Shown piece by piece: positions 46,557 through 59,254 of a stretch of DNA of 64,000 nt. The notes under the pieces were generated by a model. The model did not search any database. It was not told the origin of the DNA and saw only the letters and a list, made by a program, of their open reading frames with translations. The DNA is from Mesostigma viride (taxonomy: Eukaryota > Streptophyta > Mesostigmatophyceae > Mesostigmatales > Mesostigmataceae): positions 1,247,001 through 1,311,000 of the forward strand of contig RPFO01000175.1 of the NCBI GenBank assembly GCA_009746045.1, written 5' to 3'. How positions within the stretch are numbered: position 1 is the first letter of the stretch; every line of letters begins with the position of its first letter. The position numbers were made by a program, and so were the translations under genes.

Positions 46557-46940
46557 TCAAGGATGCTGGACCGCCGGGCGCTCGTGTGTAATGCGATATG
46601 CCCTATACTCGCTGTCAGGGCACCAAAAGGAACCATCGGGAAACCAAACACTCGCCGGCGCACGCGAATGTCCACATCCTGCGCGTCCAAAGTCGAGCCC
46701 AATGATGATGTCCGCTGCGCCCAGCGGTGCGATGGTCGCAGCCAGGTCGAACGGGGTGCCTTGCAGCACACCTTTGATATCTGCCAGACCGGGCGATTGG
46801 TGTTGGCGACCATCCGAGTGGGCAGATGCACGGCCGTCCGGTGTGGGGGCTGGCGTCAGCCCAGCCGGCGCACCAGTGCCGCGTTGATGAAGGACGTGGA
46901 AGCGCCTGTGTCGACCAAAAACTTGACATCCATGACGGTT
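46557..46940 (-). pseudogene. retroviral-type aspartic protease, broken frame
   Basis: On the minus strand MDVKFLVDTGASTSFINAAL contains the DTGA catalytic motif, followed shortly by a stop. In another frame the protein continues as LQGTPFDLAATIAPLG and DIIIGLDF, the second half of a Ty3-type protease (hydrophobic-hydrophobic-G near the end). At least one frame change separates the two. Confidence 0.6.
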
Positions 46941-47484
46941 GGTTGGCCGTGTCTGAATATATTATTACATTCTCATATATAAAATATCCCATTACCGCCA
47001 ACGGTACCCTATATAAAACCACTAGTGCTAGACGCCTAATAGTAATTTCCCATTACCGCCAACGGCGTCTATGCATGGGGTCAGTGTATGATTCCAAACA
47101 CCCCCCTTACTGCTGATAGCATGATAACAGGGTGACCTGCTACTGTGCAGGACCAATGCACCCTTCGTACTACTGACATCATGATAACAGGGTGACCTGC
47201 TACTGTGCAGGACCAATGCACCCTTGGTATTTGGTACAGATGTGGGGCAAAACAGACACCCCCCCTTGCCCTACACAGGTGGGCATTCTCAGAATGGCTA
47301 AGGTGGCCAGCCACTAGGACTGGAAAAGCGCACCGGAATGAACATATTATAAAAATATAATTATTATTAAATATACTATATAATAATATATTTATAGTAT
47401 ACTCCCAGCGGCAAACTCGTAACCGGCCACTGCTGGTGACTCAAAGGTCGCACGCTGTCCGGAGGCTAGTCGTGAGCCTCGATC

Positions 47485-47931
47485 TCATTGACCGCGCGCA
47501 GCACGCCCTTGGTAGAACTCATCGCTGGCGGCCGCGGCTGCTGGTGCTGAGTCGTGAACTGCCGGGCCTGCTGGCGCCCGCTCGTCCGCGTTGCGGGGCT
47601 TGTCCCTTGGGCCGGAGGAGTCCGGGCGACTGCCGAACGCCGGGCCTGAAAACCTGGGCTCGGTCTCCCCCGTGCCACGTCCAGCGTGCCTGCTACGGAG
47701 TTTGGGGCAGTCGCGCCTGAGGTGACCCACCTCAAAGCACATGAAGCAACGGGCTTTACTCGCGTCGATGGCGTTGAGGCCATGGTCAGCGTTCCCGTCC
47801 TCCAGGTCATCGGGGGAGTCATCGTCTCCTCGCCGTCGTGCGGGGGACCTGATCGGAAGAAACGACGCACCGATGGTGCGCGCCGCGAGCCACGACGTCG
47901 GCCACCTGCAGAAGATACTCTGGATATTCAA
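47485..47931 (-). CDS. gag nucleocapsid with CCHC zinc knuckle
   Basis: This frame follows the capsid frame one base over. RCFMCFEVGHLRRDCPKL is a perfect CX2CX4HX4C knuckle that binds RNA in Ty3-type Gag. An acidic segment (RRRGDDDSPDDLEDGNAD) precedes it and an Ala/Pro-rich tail follows. It probably belongs to the same polyprotein as the upstream gag ORF, joined by frameshifting or separated by a one-base error. Confidence 0.65.
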   Translation of the reverse strand: MNIQSIFCRWPTSWLAARTIGASFLPIRSPARRRGDDDSPDDLEDGNADHGLNAIDASKARCFMCFEVGHLRRDCPKLRSRHAGRGTGETEPRFSGPAFGSRPDSSGPRDKPRNADERAPAGPAVHDSAPAAAAASDEFYQGRAARGQ

Positions 47932-47969
47932 GATGTCCCACTCCTTCCAAGGAACCTCAGCGTAGTGCT

Positions 47970-49601
<1,632 letters not shown>

Positions 49602-50809
49602 GGTGCTCGTACCGATACCTTACACAGCAGGCAACACCTCCCCAGAAAGAAAGAGAGAGAGGGAGAGAGTGCAACCACGTGCTATAGATCTTATATATGT
49701 AGGACCTAGTACTATTCCCTAGTAATAATCTCTTCTACTGTTTGCTGGGGCCAATGGTCAACTGAGAGAAGGTCACTGTAACTGCTGTCCCCTCCCCCTG
49801 ACTGCTGAGCGTGGGTGGTTTAGAGCATTCACGTGTAGTGTGCATCCCCTCAGGCAATGGCATGTGTTCCCTAACACCTATCTGCGTCCATGATGTTATC
49901 AAATCCCTTCCACTTGGCACTAGAGTCTTTAGACATTATCTTATCCTTGATGTGTTCTTCACATGCCTTCCAACTGTAAAATATGGCTGGTCTACCCTCG
50001 CCCCCATCATGGGCCACGGCATAGTAAGGAAATCCAGATTGACCACCCTTATTTATTCTGTTGCGTCTGGGCATGTTACATCATAGGCTGGCAGAGGCTT
50101 GCAAGCAGGAGAGAAGGAGGGGATCCCAGGCTACCTCTAGGTGCAGTGACCTTTACCAACACAAACGAGGGAGAAGCACAGAGTCTAACACAGCACACGC
50201 CCGAGCTTTCCGCGGAACGGGCTATACGCACACACGGAGGTAAACACCGTCAACACAGTCGGCAACAGCCAGACGGTATCCACCCCCACGACCCCTTGCA
50301 GGTCAAACAACGAATGGCCGTCTCCGCGACGTCCATGGGCTCCAACGACATTTACAACCTATAGAGGGTACAACATATAACATAAACCCCCTACGCGTGC
50401 GGTCCCGGAGAGAAAGCGAGCTCGCCAGCTAGCCTTCAGCAGGCATAGCTTGTAAAGAAAGAATTCTAACTAGGGGACGTACCATCTTCGATGACGTTAA
50501 TCCCTCCTGAGCTGGCCGCCACCCGGTGTCGTTGAAGGCAAGCCCTGGCCGCCACTAGGTGTCGTTGAAAACAGGAGAGCTGAACGCTATCGTTGACAGC
50601 ACCTCACCACAGGACTATTGCTAGCCCCGCCGAGTATCCCAGACTGGCCGCTTGCTGCCTAGGTCGTCGTTGAATCCCTTTACGGGCTGGCCGCCGGCCT
50701 GTCAGCAATCGTTGAATTCCGGAACCTCTACCTACGCCAAGCTCCGCCTTGGTATCCTAATTGGCTCACTAACCCTCTCCGCGAGAGTTAGCTAACCTTT
50801 CCAGCACAT
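49602..50809 (-). other. untranslated leader of the LTR element
   Basis: 1.2 kb separates the primer site from the gag ATG, with no long frame on the minus strand. Near 50510-50710 a motif GCTGGCCGCC...GTCGTTGAA recurs three to four times. Confidence 0.5.
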
Positions 50810-50825
50810 TTCCTCCGATAACCAG
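50810..50825 (-). other. primer binding site candidate
   Basis: On the minus strand the sequence after the 5' LTR is C then TGGTTATCGGAGGAA. It resembles the TGGTATCAGAGC primer site for initiator Met tRNA with one extra T. Confidence 0.55.
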
Positions 50826-51493
50826 TGTTACGTCCCAGCCCAGACACACCTAGCCTGAGCCACGTAGCGAAAGATCTACCATGCCGGAATTAGGAAGATT
50901 CAAGGTGGCCTAATGCAGATTGCGCTTCACGACTGGGGTCGTGAGATATCTGGCACCGCGACTTGATGCCAAGCTAATTAATACACACTTATAATGGCTA
51001 GCAATACCAATTACAAATGGATAGTTGCCCCGGGTTCAATGTGTAGGCGTATTCGCACTTATCATTCATCAAACCAAGAGGACGAGACTCTCGTCCTTGG
51101 ACCAATTTCACCTAGGTCTGCCACTACGCTGGCAAGGGGCGCCGACATGGCGCCGACCTTCCAAAGCATGCAGTCCACACAAGATCCTCGGGTCGACATC
51201 GACCCTCGCCTACAGAATCCACGCATGAGTACAATATCTCAACTAGCTATAAAGTACGCAGCGCGGCGCGACTGCACCGGCCCCTAGAAGATACACGCAT
51301 ACAACAACCTAGGCCCAAAATAACTGGTCCGAATCACACAAACTGTCATAGTTCCATACAAAAGTCCTGACCAAGGGACAATTCCCACATTAAGTCCCGA
51401 AATGAGTCCCAAAGTCCTACGGACTATGACAACAAGTCAAACTACATAATTTATTCCATTGTTACGTCCGTCCAAAAGGGCCGGGACGTAACA
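50826..51493 (-). repeat. LTR (5' LTR of the minus-strand element)
   Basis: This is the second 668-bp LTR copy, followed by GCAGG (51494-51498). Confidence 0.92.
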
Positions 51494-51498
51494 GCAGG
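51494..51498. repeat. target-site duplication GCAGG (right)
   Basis: This matches 42507-42511. Confidence 0.85.
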
Positions 51499-51705
51499 TA
51501 ACTTGAAAACATGTGGTTGGTTCATTTGGAAACGTCTCAGGGTGAGCGCGTATTGGCGGACTACTCCATGGTGTATTGAGTGCTGGTGGGGAATAACTAT
51601 CATTGTTTCCCTGTGGGTGTGGTTATTGGGGGAGTATAACTAACTGGCTCGCTGGCTACCTGGCTAGCTAGCTGGTCAACTTGCTAAGTCGTAGACGGGG
51701 GACGG

Positions 51706-51870
51706 CCGCTGACGAGGGTCGATGTCGACCCGAGGATCTTGTGTGGACTGCATGCTTTGGAATTCGCTGGAAGGTCGGCGCCATGTCGGCGCCACTTGCC
51801 AGCTTGGTGGCAGACCTAGGTGAAATTGGTCCGAGGACGAGAGTCTCGTCCTCTTGGTTCGGAATAAAGT
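51706..51870 (+). repeat. inverted, diverged fragment of the same LTR family
   Basis: This segment (GGGTCGATGTCGACCCGAGG, then GGTCGGCGCCATGTCGGCGC, then CGAGGACGAGAGTCTCGTCC) is the reverse complement of a part of the LTR (about 51075-51215), with several differences and a small insertion. It is an older relative or solo-LTR remnant about 200 bp from the young insertion. Confidence 0.75.
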
Positions 51871-52536
51871 GTGTGTTGTCACCTGTCTGAACCTGGGGCA
51901 TAATTCCAACTGCATTTGGTGGCTCTATCCTGAATGTAGGTTGTGTAGATTAATGCAATATTAATCATCGTGAGCCGTAGCAGTGTAAATGCCGCAACTG
52001 CTCCGTTAATACCACTCCCGGAGAGTGGTGGGCGGTTGACCCAGATTTCCATATTAACCACCCTAACATAGGATCTTTCGCACGACCCGGATGGGTTCGT
52101 TACATTGTCCCAGAGATTCGACACACTCACTTAATTGTCAGATAGGAACTGCGCTTGGTGGGTAATTAATGTACTTGATAGGTTAGAATCCAAGTAAGAC
52201 ACTGAACTAGGTGCCCTAATACAAACAAGCTCCCGGGCTCGAAGTTTACCTAACCCGGGCTGAACTTTCCCCGTAAAGTGTCAAAACCATGCAGAAAAAC
52301 CCTCGAAAAAGATGTGTGGGCGGTTCCGCTTACGGCACTGTACCCTCGAAAAAGATGTATTCTGTGTTGTTGTTGTTGTTGTTCCACCGCGCCACAGGCG
52401 CTTGGCCGCCCCCACCCACCGCCGGTGGCTTGCGCCACCTTTACCCTTGTCAACCCGTCGCCCCTCGGGTTGGGGACAACGCCTCCACCATCCGACGGCC
52501 CCAATCCCTCGCGTCGCGTCTATGTGGTTTGTCGGA

Positions 52537-52622
52537 TACATCTGTGCGGTTTTCGGCTACATCTGTGCGGATTTCGGCTACATCTGTGCGGATTTCGGCT
52601 ACATCTGTGCGGTTCTCGGGTG
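52537..52622 (+). repeat. 21-bp minisatellite
   Basis: Four tandem copies of TACATCTGTGCGGNTTTCGGC. Confidence 0.9.
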
Positions 52623-52751
52623 TACCTGTCCGTCCGTCCGTCAGATTCACCCATCTGACGGTCGTAAATCGGTGGGAGAGTAAATGGGTGGGAGAGATGA
52701 GCATTCTTGTTGTTGTTGCCTACGCCGCACATGGGCAGCAGAGAATCTATA

Positions 52752-53202
52752 CCGTAGTGGTGAAAATCACTTTGCGACAAACCTACTTTGCGACCCCAAA
52801 ACAGGGTGAAATTTATAGTTTGCGACCCAAAATGAAGGCAAAGTTTTAGGTTTGCGAGCCCATCGACTTGTTTATGGTCAGTGGCAACTGGCAGGTACTC
52901 GATGTTGTAAATTTATAGGCCAGCAGGCTGTCAAGCCTGCTGGCCTGCCGGCCTCCCCGCTCTTCTGCCATCGTGCCAAGACAACGTGCATGGCTGCACA
53001 AGCCTAAAACTTTCGCATGACAAGTGACAAAAGGCGCGAAAGTTTTGGCGCCACGCGTTCGTTCTACCTGTCTGCGTGCGGCACGGCGCAGGCGCGACGC
53101 GGTAAGTTTTGAACTTTGCGACCCAAAATGAAGCCCATGAAAAGTAGTTTGCGAGGTCGATTCGCAAAGAGGTTTGTCGCAAAGTGATTTTGACCACTAC
53201 GG
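52752..53202. mobile_element. mariner-like MITE with TA target site
   Basis: CCGTAGTGGTGAAAATCACT at the left and its inverted counterpart at the right form terminal repeats of about 42 bp with two mismatches and a one-base gap. They continue inward with TTTGCGACAAACCT and CTTTGCGA. Both ends are flanked by TA (52750-52751 and 53203-53204). The 451-bp size and absence of coding sequence fit a non-autonomous Tc1/mariner-type element. Confidence 0.7.
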
Positions 53203-53543
53203 TAGCAGTGCGTACTGCGTAGGTACAACCCTTGTTTGCCACCCCATAAGGCAGGACCAGCCGTTGAACTGATCCACTATTAATAACCCTGTCGGTTCAC
53301 CGACGCGGGAATAAACTCAACTCAACTCAACATGGGCAGCACTGATTACTGATTAGTGATATTGGAAACGGCCGAGGGCCAAGACACTGAGCGTATGTTC
53401 CCGGCCCCACAACCAAGGATCTATTCAACTAACTAACTAACATAACCAAGGCGTGGGGTTCAACTATAACTAACTAACAACCAAGGATCCATGGTGGGAC
53501 GGTCACCACAGCAAATACATACCGTGCTCGCCCGAATGGCCGC

Positions 53544-53551
53544 ATCTCGGG
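53544..53551. repeat. 8-bp target duplication ATCTCGGG (left)
   Basis: This is repeated at 54526-54533 on the other side of the hAT-like element. Confidence 0.85.
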
Positions 53552-54525
53552 CAGTGTTTTTTTTAGTGGCGATACACCGCCAAATGTGGCGGTGTGGCAC
53601 TTTTTTTGGCAAAATGTGGCGGTGCCACCCACTTGGACAGGGCACCCAAGAAGCCACAATTTGGCCGTGCTGTTCTACTTTGTAGTTTCGTTTCGCCACA
53701 GGGTGGCCGTGCCTGAAGTTCACTCTAGTACAGGCTACGCCACAATTGGCGGTGTCAGCCGGTCTTCCGGCCGGCGTTCCGCCACAAGCCTCCCTAGTAC
53801 TAGAACTACTATGAGTATTACTATGACTGACTGACTTACTGACTGCATAGTGCATGTACGTAGAGCCCGGCCAAGTGCCAAGTGGCAAGTGGCCCGCTGC
53901 CAGAGACCAGAGTGCACTGTGCAGACTGCAGCTTGTGTGCATTTTCTGGCTTCAGCTGGCTGGCGGCCTGGCGGCTGGCGCCTCAGTTCCAGTCACTCGC
54001 CAGCCATACAGTACTGTACTGCATTGCATTGACTATGTGTTTCGACTTTCGGCACTTCAGTAATCGTTTTGTTAAGCAGTGGCTGTAGTGGTAATCGTTG
54101 TTGTTAATTTACCAAGTACGCCCGGCGCCGATGCCTGAGACGGAGACGCTCGCCCGCCTTGTGTACAGGCATTCACGCCTTAAGTTGGGTTCGAGGTTTT
54201 TGGTCAACCCAACTTCAGGCGTGAACCCAACTTAAGGCGTGAATGATTCTAATAAATTCTACTAGTTTGAACTTAAGATAATTAAACATACTGTTCTGAA
54301 CTACTTTGAACTTGGAATGCCAGTACGGCGCCGCGCCGCGCTGACCCCGCTGCCGGTAGGGTCATTTGCTGCACCAAAAAGCCAGCCCGCCACACGTGGC
54401 CGTGCCAAGCCCAATTTTAATTGGCTTAAAGCCACACATTGGCCGAGTAAACTGAAGTTTTCATAGTTCGAAACGCCACAAGTGGCCTAGCGCCACTAGT
54501 AACGAAAACCTTAAAAAAAACACTG
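53552..54525. mobile_element. hAT-like non-autonomous DNA transposon
   Basis: The ends are CAGTGTTTTTTTTA and its inverse (TAAAAAAAACACTG), bounded by the 8-bp duplication ATCTCGGG. CAGTG ends and 8-bp duplications define hAT elements. Inside, GCCAC/GTGGC motifs (for example GCCACAATTTGGCC, GCCACACGTGGCC, GCCACAAGTGGCC) cluster near both ends, like hAT transposase sites. No transposase frame is present in the 974 bp. Confidence 0.8.
54170..54245. repeat. 22-bp perfect hairpin repeat inside the hAT-like element
   Basis: 54170-54191 (CATTCACGCCTTAAGTTGGG plus TT) is perfectly inverted at 54224-54245. A third inverted partial copy (AACCCAACTTCAGGCGTG) lies in the loop. Confidence 0.9.
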
Positions 54526-54533
54526 ATCTCGGG
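54526..54533. repeat. 8-bp target duplication ATCTCGGG (right)
   Basis: This matches 53544-53551. Confidence 0.85.
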
Positions 54534-54913
54534 AGCAGCGCATTACATATTACATAACAAATCACTCGTTCGCGTAATCAGGATTCTAGTGTTAAATGGA
54601 CATTACGTGCTGGTAATGCAGGTTGAGGAATACACCATTATACTCGTACACCAACAAGCGAGATGCTACAGCTTTTGAAGCTGAACCTACTCAGCTATTG
54701 TTTACGGAATACCATTTCCATACGACCTTTTTTCGGGAACTGCTTTGGCAAATGCGTATCGTGCCCTAGTAATCGATAGCGAGTTTTACAATTACACCTA
54801 GAAATGCGGTAGTGTCCAAGTAAAACACGCCCGGGGTGGTTTACCTTGCAGGGAAGGTAAGCATTCCCCTACCCAAGGACATGGTGTAGCTTTCTAACAC
54901 GCACAGGTGGAAC
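54534..54913 (+). other. upstream region of the 5-phosphatase gene
   Basis: This is unique AT-rich sequence before the ATG at 54914. A TTGCAG|GGAAG (about 54845-54856) could be an acceptor of a 5'-leader intron. There is no clear core promoter. Confidence 0.35.
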
Positions 54914-56864
54914 ATGGATGCCTTCAATAACTGGGACGGTCGCCCTTTGGGCAAGCCAATGAGTAATGCAGGTAGTGACCGCCAATCTGGGTCGGGTAGC
55001 TCAAGAAATGGCGCGCCCAGCGGCTTCCAAGCGGCTCCACCAGCGACTTCCGGAACATTCTGGACATCTTTCGGCAGGAATCTTGGGAGCGCGGAGCCTC
55101 CCCAACGGTCGGGCTTCGCTCCGCCATCCTCGATCGGACCAAACTGGCCAGCCGCGAACACCGACACGTTTGGCGCGGCGTTCGGCAACAAGTCCATCAG
55201 TGTGCCGTCCGCGTCGACCCAGGTCGACCGGCCTCCGTCCCCATCCTTGCTGCTGAGCCCGACCTCTCCCTCCTTGCTCTCCCTGTCGCCCCCCGCCGGT
55301 GCCGTGGACCGGGCGTTCAGCACCACTTCCAGAGAGACGCGCGCCGATCCCGGCCCGGGGTGGCCCTCCCCAGCGCAAACCTCCGCCGGCAGCACGTTGC
55401 CCCCCACACAGCCTTCCATGCCATCCACCACAGGACCACCTCTCACATCCAACGGGGTCCCTGCCAGGTTTGGCAAAAGCCCCTCAATGCCGGCCTCCGT
55501 CCGCGTCCGCGACACCGATCTCCTCACGGGGGCCCCCCTCGCTGCAGCGCCGCCACCGGCGGCTGTAGCTACGGCTTCACAAGGCGACCCCTTTGGACCC
55601 GGATTCCCCCCGCAGCCACCCTACCAGCTGTCACAGGATCCCTTTGGCGACTCCATCGATTCCCTTCATTCCGCCAACAGGGCATCTGCCAGCAGCAGTA
55701 GTGGTGCCTGGTCTCGAACATCCTCTTTCCAATCGGGGGGAGGTGTGGGCCAACCCCAGTCGTTTTTGTCCTCCTCCTCGTCCTCCTCCCTCCCGCAGCA
55801 GGGCACGCCGTATGTGTCCGCGCGGTCCGTGGGGGGGGGAGGGGAGGGGTTTGACCTGCTAGGGGACGATTTCTTCACCCCACCGACATCATTCGCGCCC
55901 GCGCTGATGTCATCGACGGTGGTCGCGATGCCATCAGCATCGAACACCGTGGCCCCCCAGCCCCCCCGCCCCCCGCCCCGGCCACCCTCCAGTTCGAGCG
56001 GGGGAGGGGGCGGGGGATCAGTGGCCCCCCCCTCGGACGTTGCCGTGAGGCAAGCCCAGGCAGTCATGCCCACATCAGCTTCAACGCCACCGCCATATGT
56101 GGCCATCCCGAGCGGCGGGGGTGATGATTTCCAGGCCACCCGGGGCCAGGGGGGACCTCCAGGGGGGAACGCGGAGGTGCCTGCTGCCATCCGTACAAGT
56201 GGTGTCAGCGACCCAAACAGCCTCGGTGGCAGCCTGGATGTATCCCCCCCGCCACCGTTCACGGATCTTCGGCCGGCACCCCCTAGCCACACGCGCAGCC
56301 TCCAGCTGCACGCCTTGGCTGCGTCGCCCGTCACGGGGATGCTGTGGGCGGGCGCATGCCGCTCCGTCTGGGGGTGGCACGCGACCCCCGAGACGCTCCC
56401 CACCATTGGCGGCGGTTGCGGCGGCGAGCGGGGCACCGCCGCCAACGCGGCACAGGTGTTGTTCGTGCCGGGGGCCCTGGAGCGGGAGCAGACCGCCCTG
56501 GGGGCGCGGGGGAACGGCGGGGGCGGCGACGCGGCGGCTTCGGCACGTATGGGCCCCCCCGGGGTTGGCGTGGGGGCGGCAACAGGGGGCGGGGGTGGCC
56601 GTGCGGGGGATGGCGCGGCGAGGGCAGCCGTTTGTCTCGCGTTGGACCCTGGGGGGCTCGGGCTGGTGTGGTCGGGCCATGTGGACGGCTCGGTACGGGC
56701 GTGGTGGGGTGGGGAGGGGTCGATCGGGAGGGATGGGGGGGCAGGGGGTAGGAGCGGGGGTGGGGGTGGGTCGGTGGGCGATGGGGGTCCGTCACGGCGG
56801 GAAGTATTATTGAACTGGTTCGCGCACAACTCGGCGGTGACGGCGATGTCGGTCATGCCTGGGG
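54914..56864 (+). CDS. WD40-type inositol polyphosphate 5-phosphatase, exon 1
   Basis: The gene resembles plant type II 5-phosphatases (5PTase12-14/FRA3 family). These remove the 5-phosphate from PtdIns(4,5)P2 and inositol phosphates and carry an N-terminal WD40 propeller. This exon encodes residues 1-650 from ATG 54914. About 450 residues are Ser/Pro/Gly-rich and probably disordered. WD40 blades then begin: LQLHALAASPVTGMLWAGAC, VCLALDPGGLGLVWSGHVDG and LLNWFAHNSAVTAMSVMPGG, the last blade continuing in exon 2. The donor is GGGG|GTGAGT in phase 1. The two glycine-rich insertions between blades are larger than in land-plant proteins. The catalytic domain lies beyond the window. Confidence 0.85.
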
Positions 56865-58357
56865 GTGAGTGGCTGCGCGGTGGGTTGTTTTCGGGCCGAA
56901 TAGCGGACCTGTGGCGAGGCGATGGATGCTGATGGGTGACAGGCAGAAGGACAGGATGTGGGCTGTATCAAGTTGGTTTTTGAAGTCCTTGTGCCTTATC
57001 AATTGGGATGTATCGAGTTGGTGGTGAAGTCCTCGCGCCTTATCAATTGGGCTGTATCGAGTTGGTGGTGAAGTCCTTGCGCCTTGTCGACTGGGCTGTA
57101 TCGATTTGGTGGTGAAGTCCTTGCGCCTTGTCGACTGGGCTGTATCGATTTGGTTTGTATGTCCTTGCGCCTTGCTTTGCCTAGAGGACCCATCACGCAC
57201 GCGTGATTGCTGCTGTGCTTGTCATCTTGGCTGTGCTTCGTTGGTTCCTTTCGTGCGGTCATATAAATGGTCTCTATAGCGTTGCTAGACAACCACCCAA
57301 CAGTTATAGTGACCAGTATAGTGAACAGTGGGTACCATGCTATGGATTTGCGAGGCATCCAAATTTTTTAAAACGTGCTTGCAGGTTATGATATAGCGTT
57401 TTCTTGCGCGCTGTCTTGCATTTGGGCATGGATTTTTTTTCATATATATATTATATTCCAATTTAATTTGTTTGTAGCACTGGAGCATATGGTGGCGCAA
57501 ACCAGGAGACACAGAAATGTGTCTCTTTAGCATTCTGGTGATAACCTTGTCTGTGTTTCAGCTCTATGTTGCTCTTCTGTTTACTATCGTCTACATGTGA
57601 TAGGTATGTCAGCATCGCACACACTGCTGTCATATATCCGTGTCAGTATATCACTCGTGCATCTTTAGACTGTTCCCTCTCATTGCTGGCCAAGTCCACA
57701 GTTGACTTTCTGACAGCCTTTTAAGCGAGGCCGCAGGCGGCTGCTGGACCAGCTCCAGTCTAGCCAGTGCTTCTAAACATTCTTGTCTTGACCTTCTACC
57801 TACAAGTACGGAAACCAACCCCTGACAAAGCCTTAGTAGAGGGAAGGCCAACTGTGGGATGATTAACAACAAGTACGGAAACTAAACCCTTACAAAGCCG
57901 TAGACGGTAAGCCACTTTCCTTGGCCCGCAGGCAGTACTTAAAAACCGCCTAACTTTTAGTGGTTCACCCCTGTATCCTTATTCACCTCCCCTGGCCCGC
58001 AGGCAGTACTTAAAAACCGCCTAACTTTTAGTGGTTCACCCCTGTATCCTTATTCACCTCCCCTGGCCCGCAGGCAGTACTTAAAAACCGCCTAACTTTT
58101 AGTGGTTCACCCCTGTATCCTTATTCACCTCCCCTGGCCCGCAGGCAGTACTTAAAAACCGCCTAACTTTTAGTGGTTCACCCCTGTATCCTTATTCACC
58201 TCCCCTGGCCCGCAGGCAGTACTTAAAAACCGCCTAACTTTTAGTGGTTCACCCCTGTATCCTTATTCACCTCCCCTGGCCCGCAGGCAGTACTTATAAA
58301 ACGCCTAACTGTTAGTGGTTCATCCCTATATCCTTATTCACCTCCCCTGGCCCGCAG
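56865..58357 (+). other. 5-phosphatase intron 1, repeat-rich
   Basis: A 1493-bp intron. It contains about four copies of a unit of about 60 bp (TTGGTGGTGAAGTCCTYGCG..., 56960-57180), then mostly unique sequence, then the splice-site array at 57923-58357. Confidence 0.8.
57923..58357 (+). repeat. 71-bp array: six extra copies of the exon 2 splice acceptor
   Basis: GGCCCGCAG recurs at exactly 71-bp steps: 57923, 57994, 58065, 58136, 58207, 58278 and 58349. The seventh is the real acceptor of exon 2. Each unit has a CTAAC branch-point-like motif (about 48 bases upstream of the AG), a pyrimidine-rich stretch (CCTTATTCACCTCCCCTGG) and CAG|G. Units 1-6 are followed by GCAGTACTT rather than the exon. 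Confidence 0.95.
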
Positions 58358-58661
58358 GAGACCTCTGGACGGGCTCCGAGCTCGGCAGCATCTGGGTGTG
58401 GCCCTCGGAGTCAATCGCGGAGGCCATGCAAGCCGGGTCCCGCGCGCAGGACGGGGGCCCTGCCGGCCGGCACGCGCAGGTGATGCAGGCGGGTGGGAAG
58501 GAACTGCTGGCGACGCGGCGACGGGATGGAGCCATCTCGGGCGGCAGCCTGACAGGTGTCACGCTGGGGTTGCAGCAGGACCCGGGCTCCGTGCGGTTCC
58601 TGCTGCATGTCCCAGGCACCCCGTGGGTGTGGGCGGGCATCTGTCGGCAGATCTTCCTGTG
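58358..58661 (+). CDS. WD40-type inositol polyphosphate 5-phosphatase, exon 2
   Basis: 304 nt, entered in phase 1 and left in phase 2. It completes MPG-GDLWTGSELGSIWVW, the canonical end of a WD40 blade. A linker (ESIAEAMQAGSRAQDG) and GSVRFLLHVPGTPWVWAGIC plus RQIFLW start the next blade, matching the R-Y-L-L / VWSAG...FALWD pattern of FRA3-type proteins. The donor is CTGTG|GTGGGT; exon 3 supplies the G to complete Trp. Confidence 0.85.
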
Positions 58662-59254
58662 GTGGGTGGGCTCTATGCGGTGTTCAAGGCAGAGTTGCAG
58701 TGGGATATTGGCACACAGTCATAGGGGTATGGTGGCACACAGTCACAGTGGGATATTGGCACACGGTTGCAGGGGGATGTTGGCACACAGTGCCAGTGGG
58801 ACGTTCAAGACACAATCACAGCGCGCATGATGGAATAACTTGGGAAACTTACACATCAAAAAGGTGGAGCTTCTCTTGTTTCCAGCGCATGCCTTGTGTC
58901 GCTTGGCGCTCCTCTTTCTTTCCCGGGCTCCTTTCCTGCCCTTGCACTGATGTGATTGTGCTCAAAGAAAACGGCGTTCGCAAGCATCCTCTGTTTCTAG
59001 CTCATGTTCCCGCTCATGAATGCAAATGACAACCCACATGGGATCCCACCCCCATACCCCTTCAAAACAGCAACTGTTTCATGTACTGGCGATTGGAAAC
59101 GTGTGCTAGCAACAGACGATGGCGCACATGGGAACCCACGCCCATCATCATTCCTTCCTTCTGTCTAAAACATGCCCAAAACGCGCGACCCACTCATTTC
59201 GCGTGACCCGCCCCCTTGCTGCCCGCCGCCCCCAACCACCCAACCACCCTGCAG
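58662..59254 (+). other. 5-phosphatase intron 2
   Basis: A 593-bp intron with about four tandem units of CACACAGTCACAGTGGGATATTGG type at 58690-58815. It ends in CCACCCTGCAG. Confidence 0.75.
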
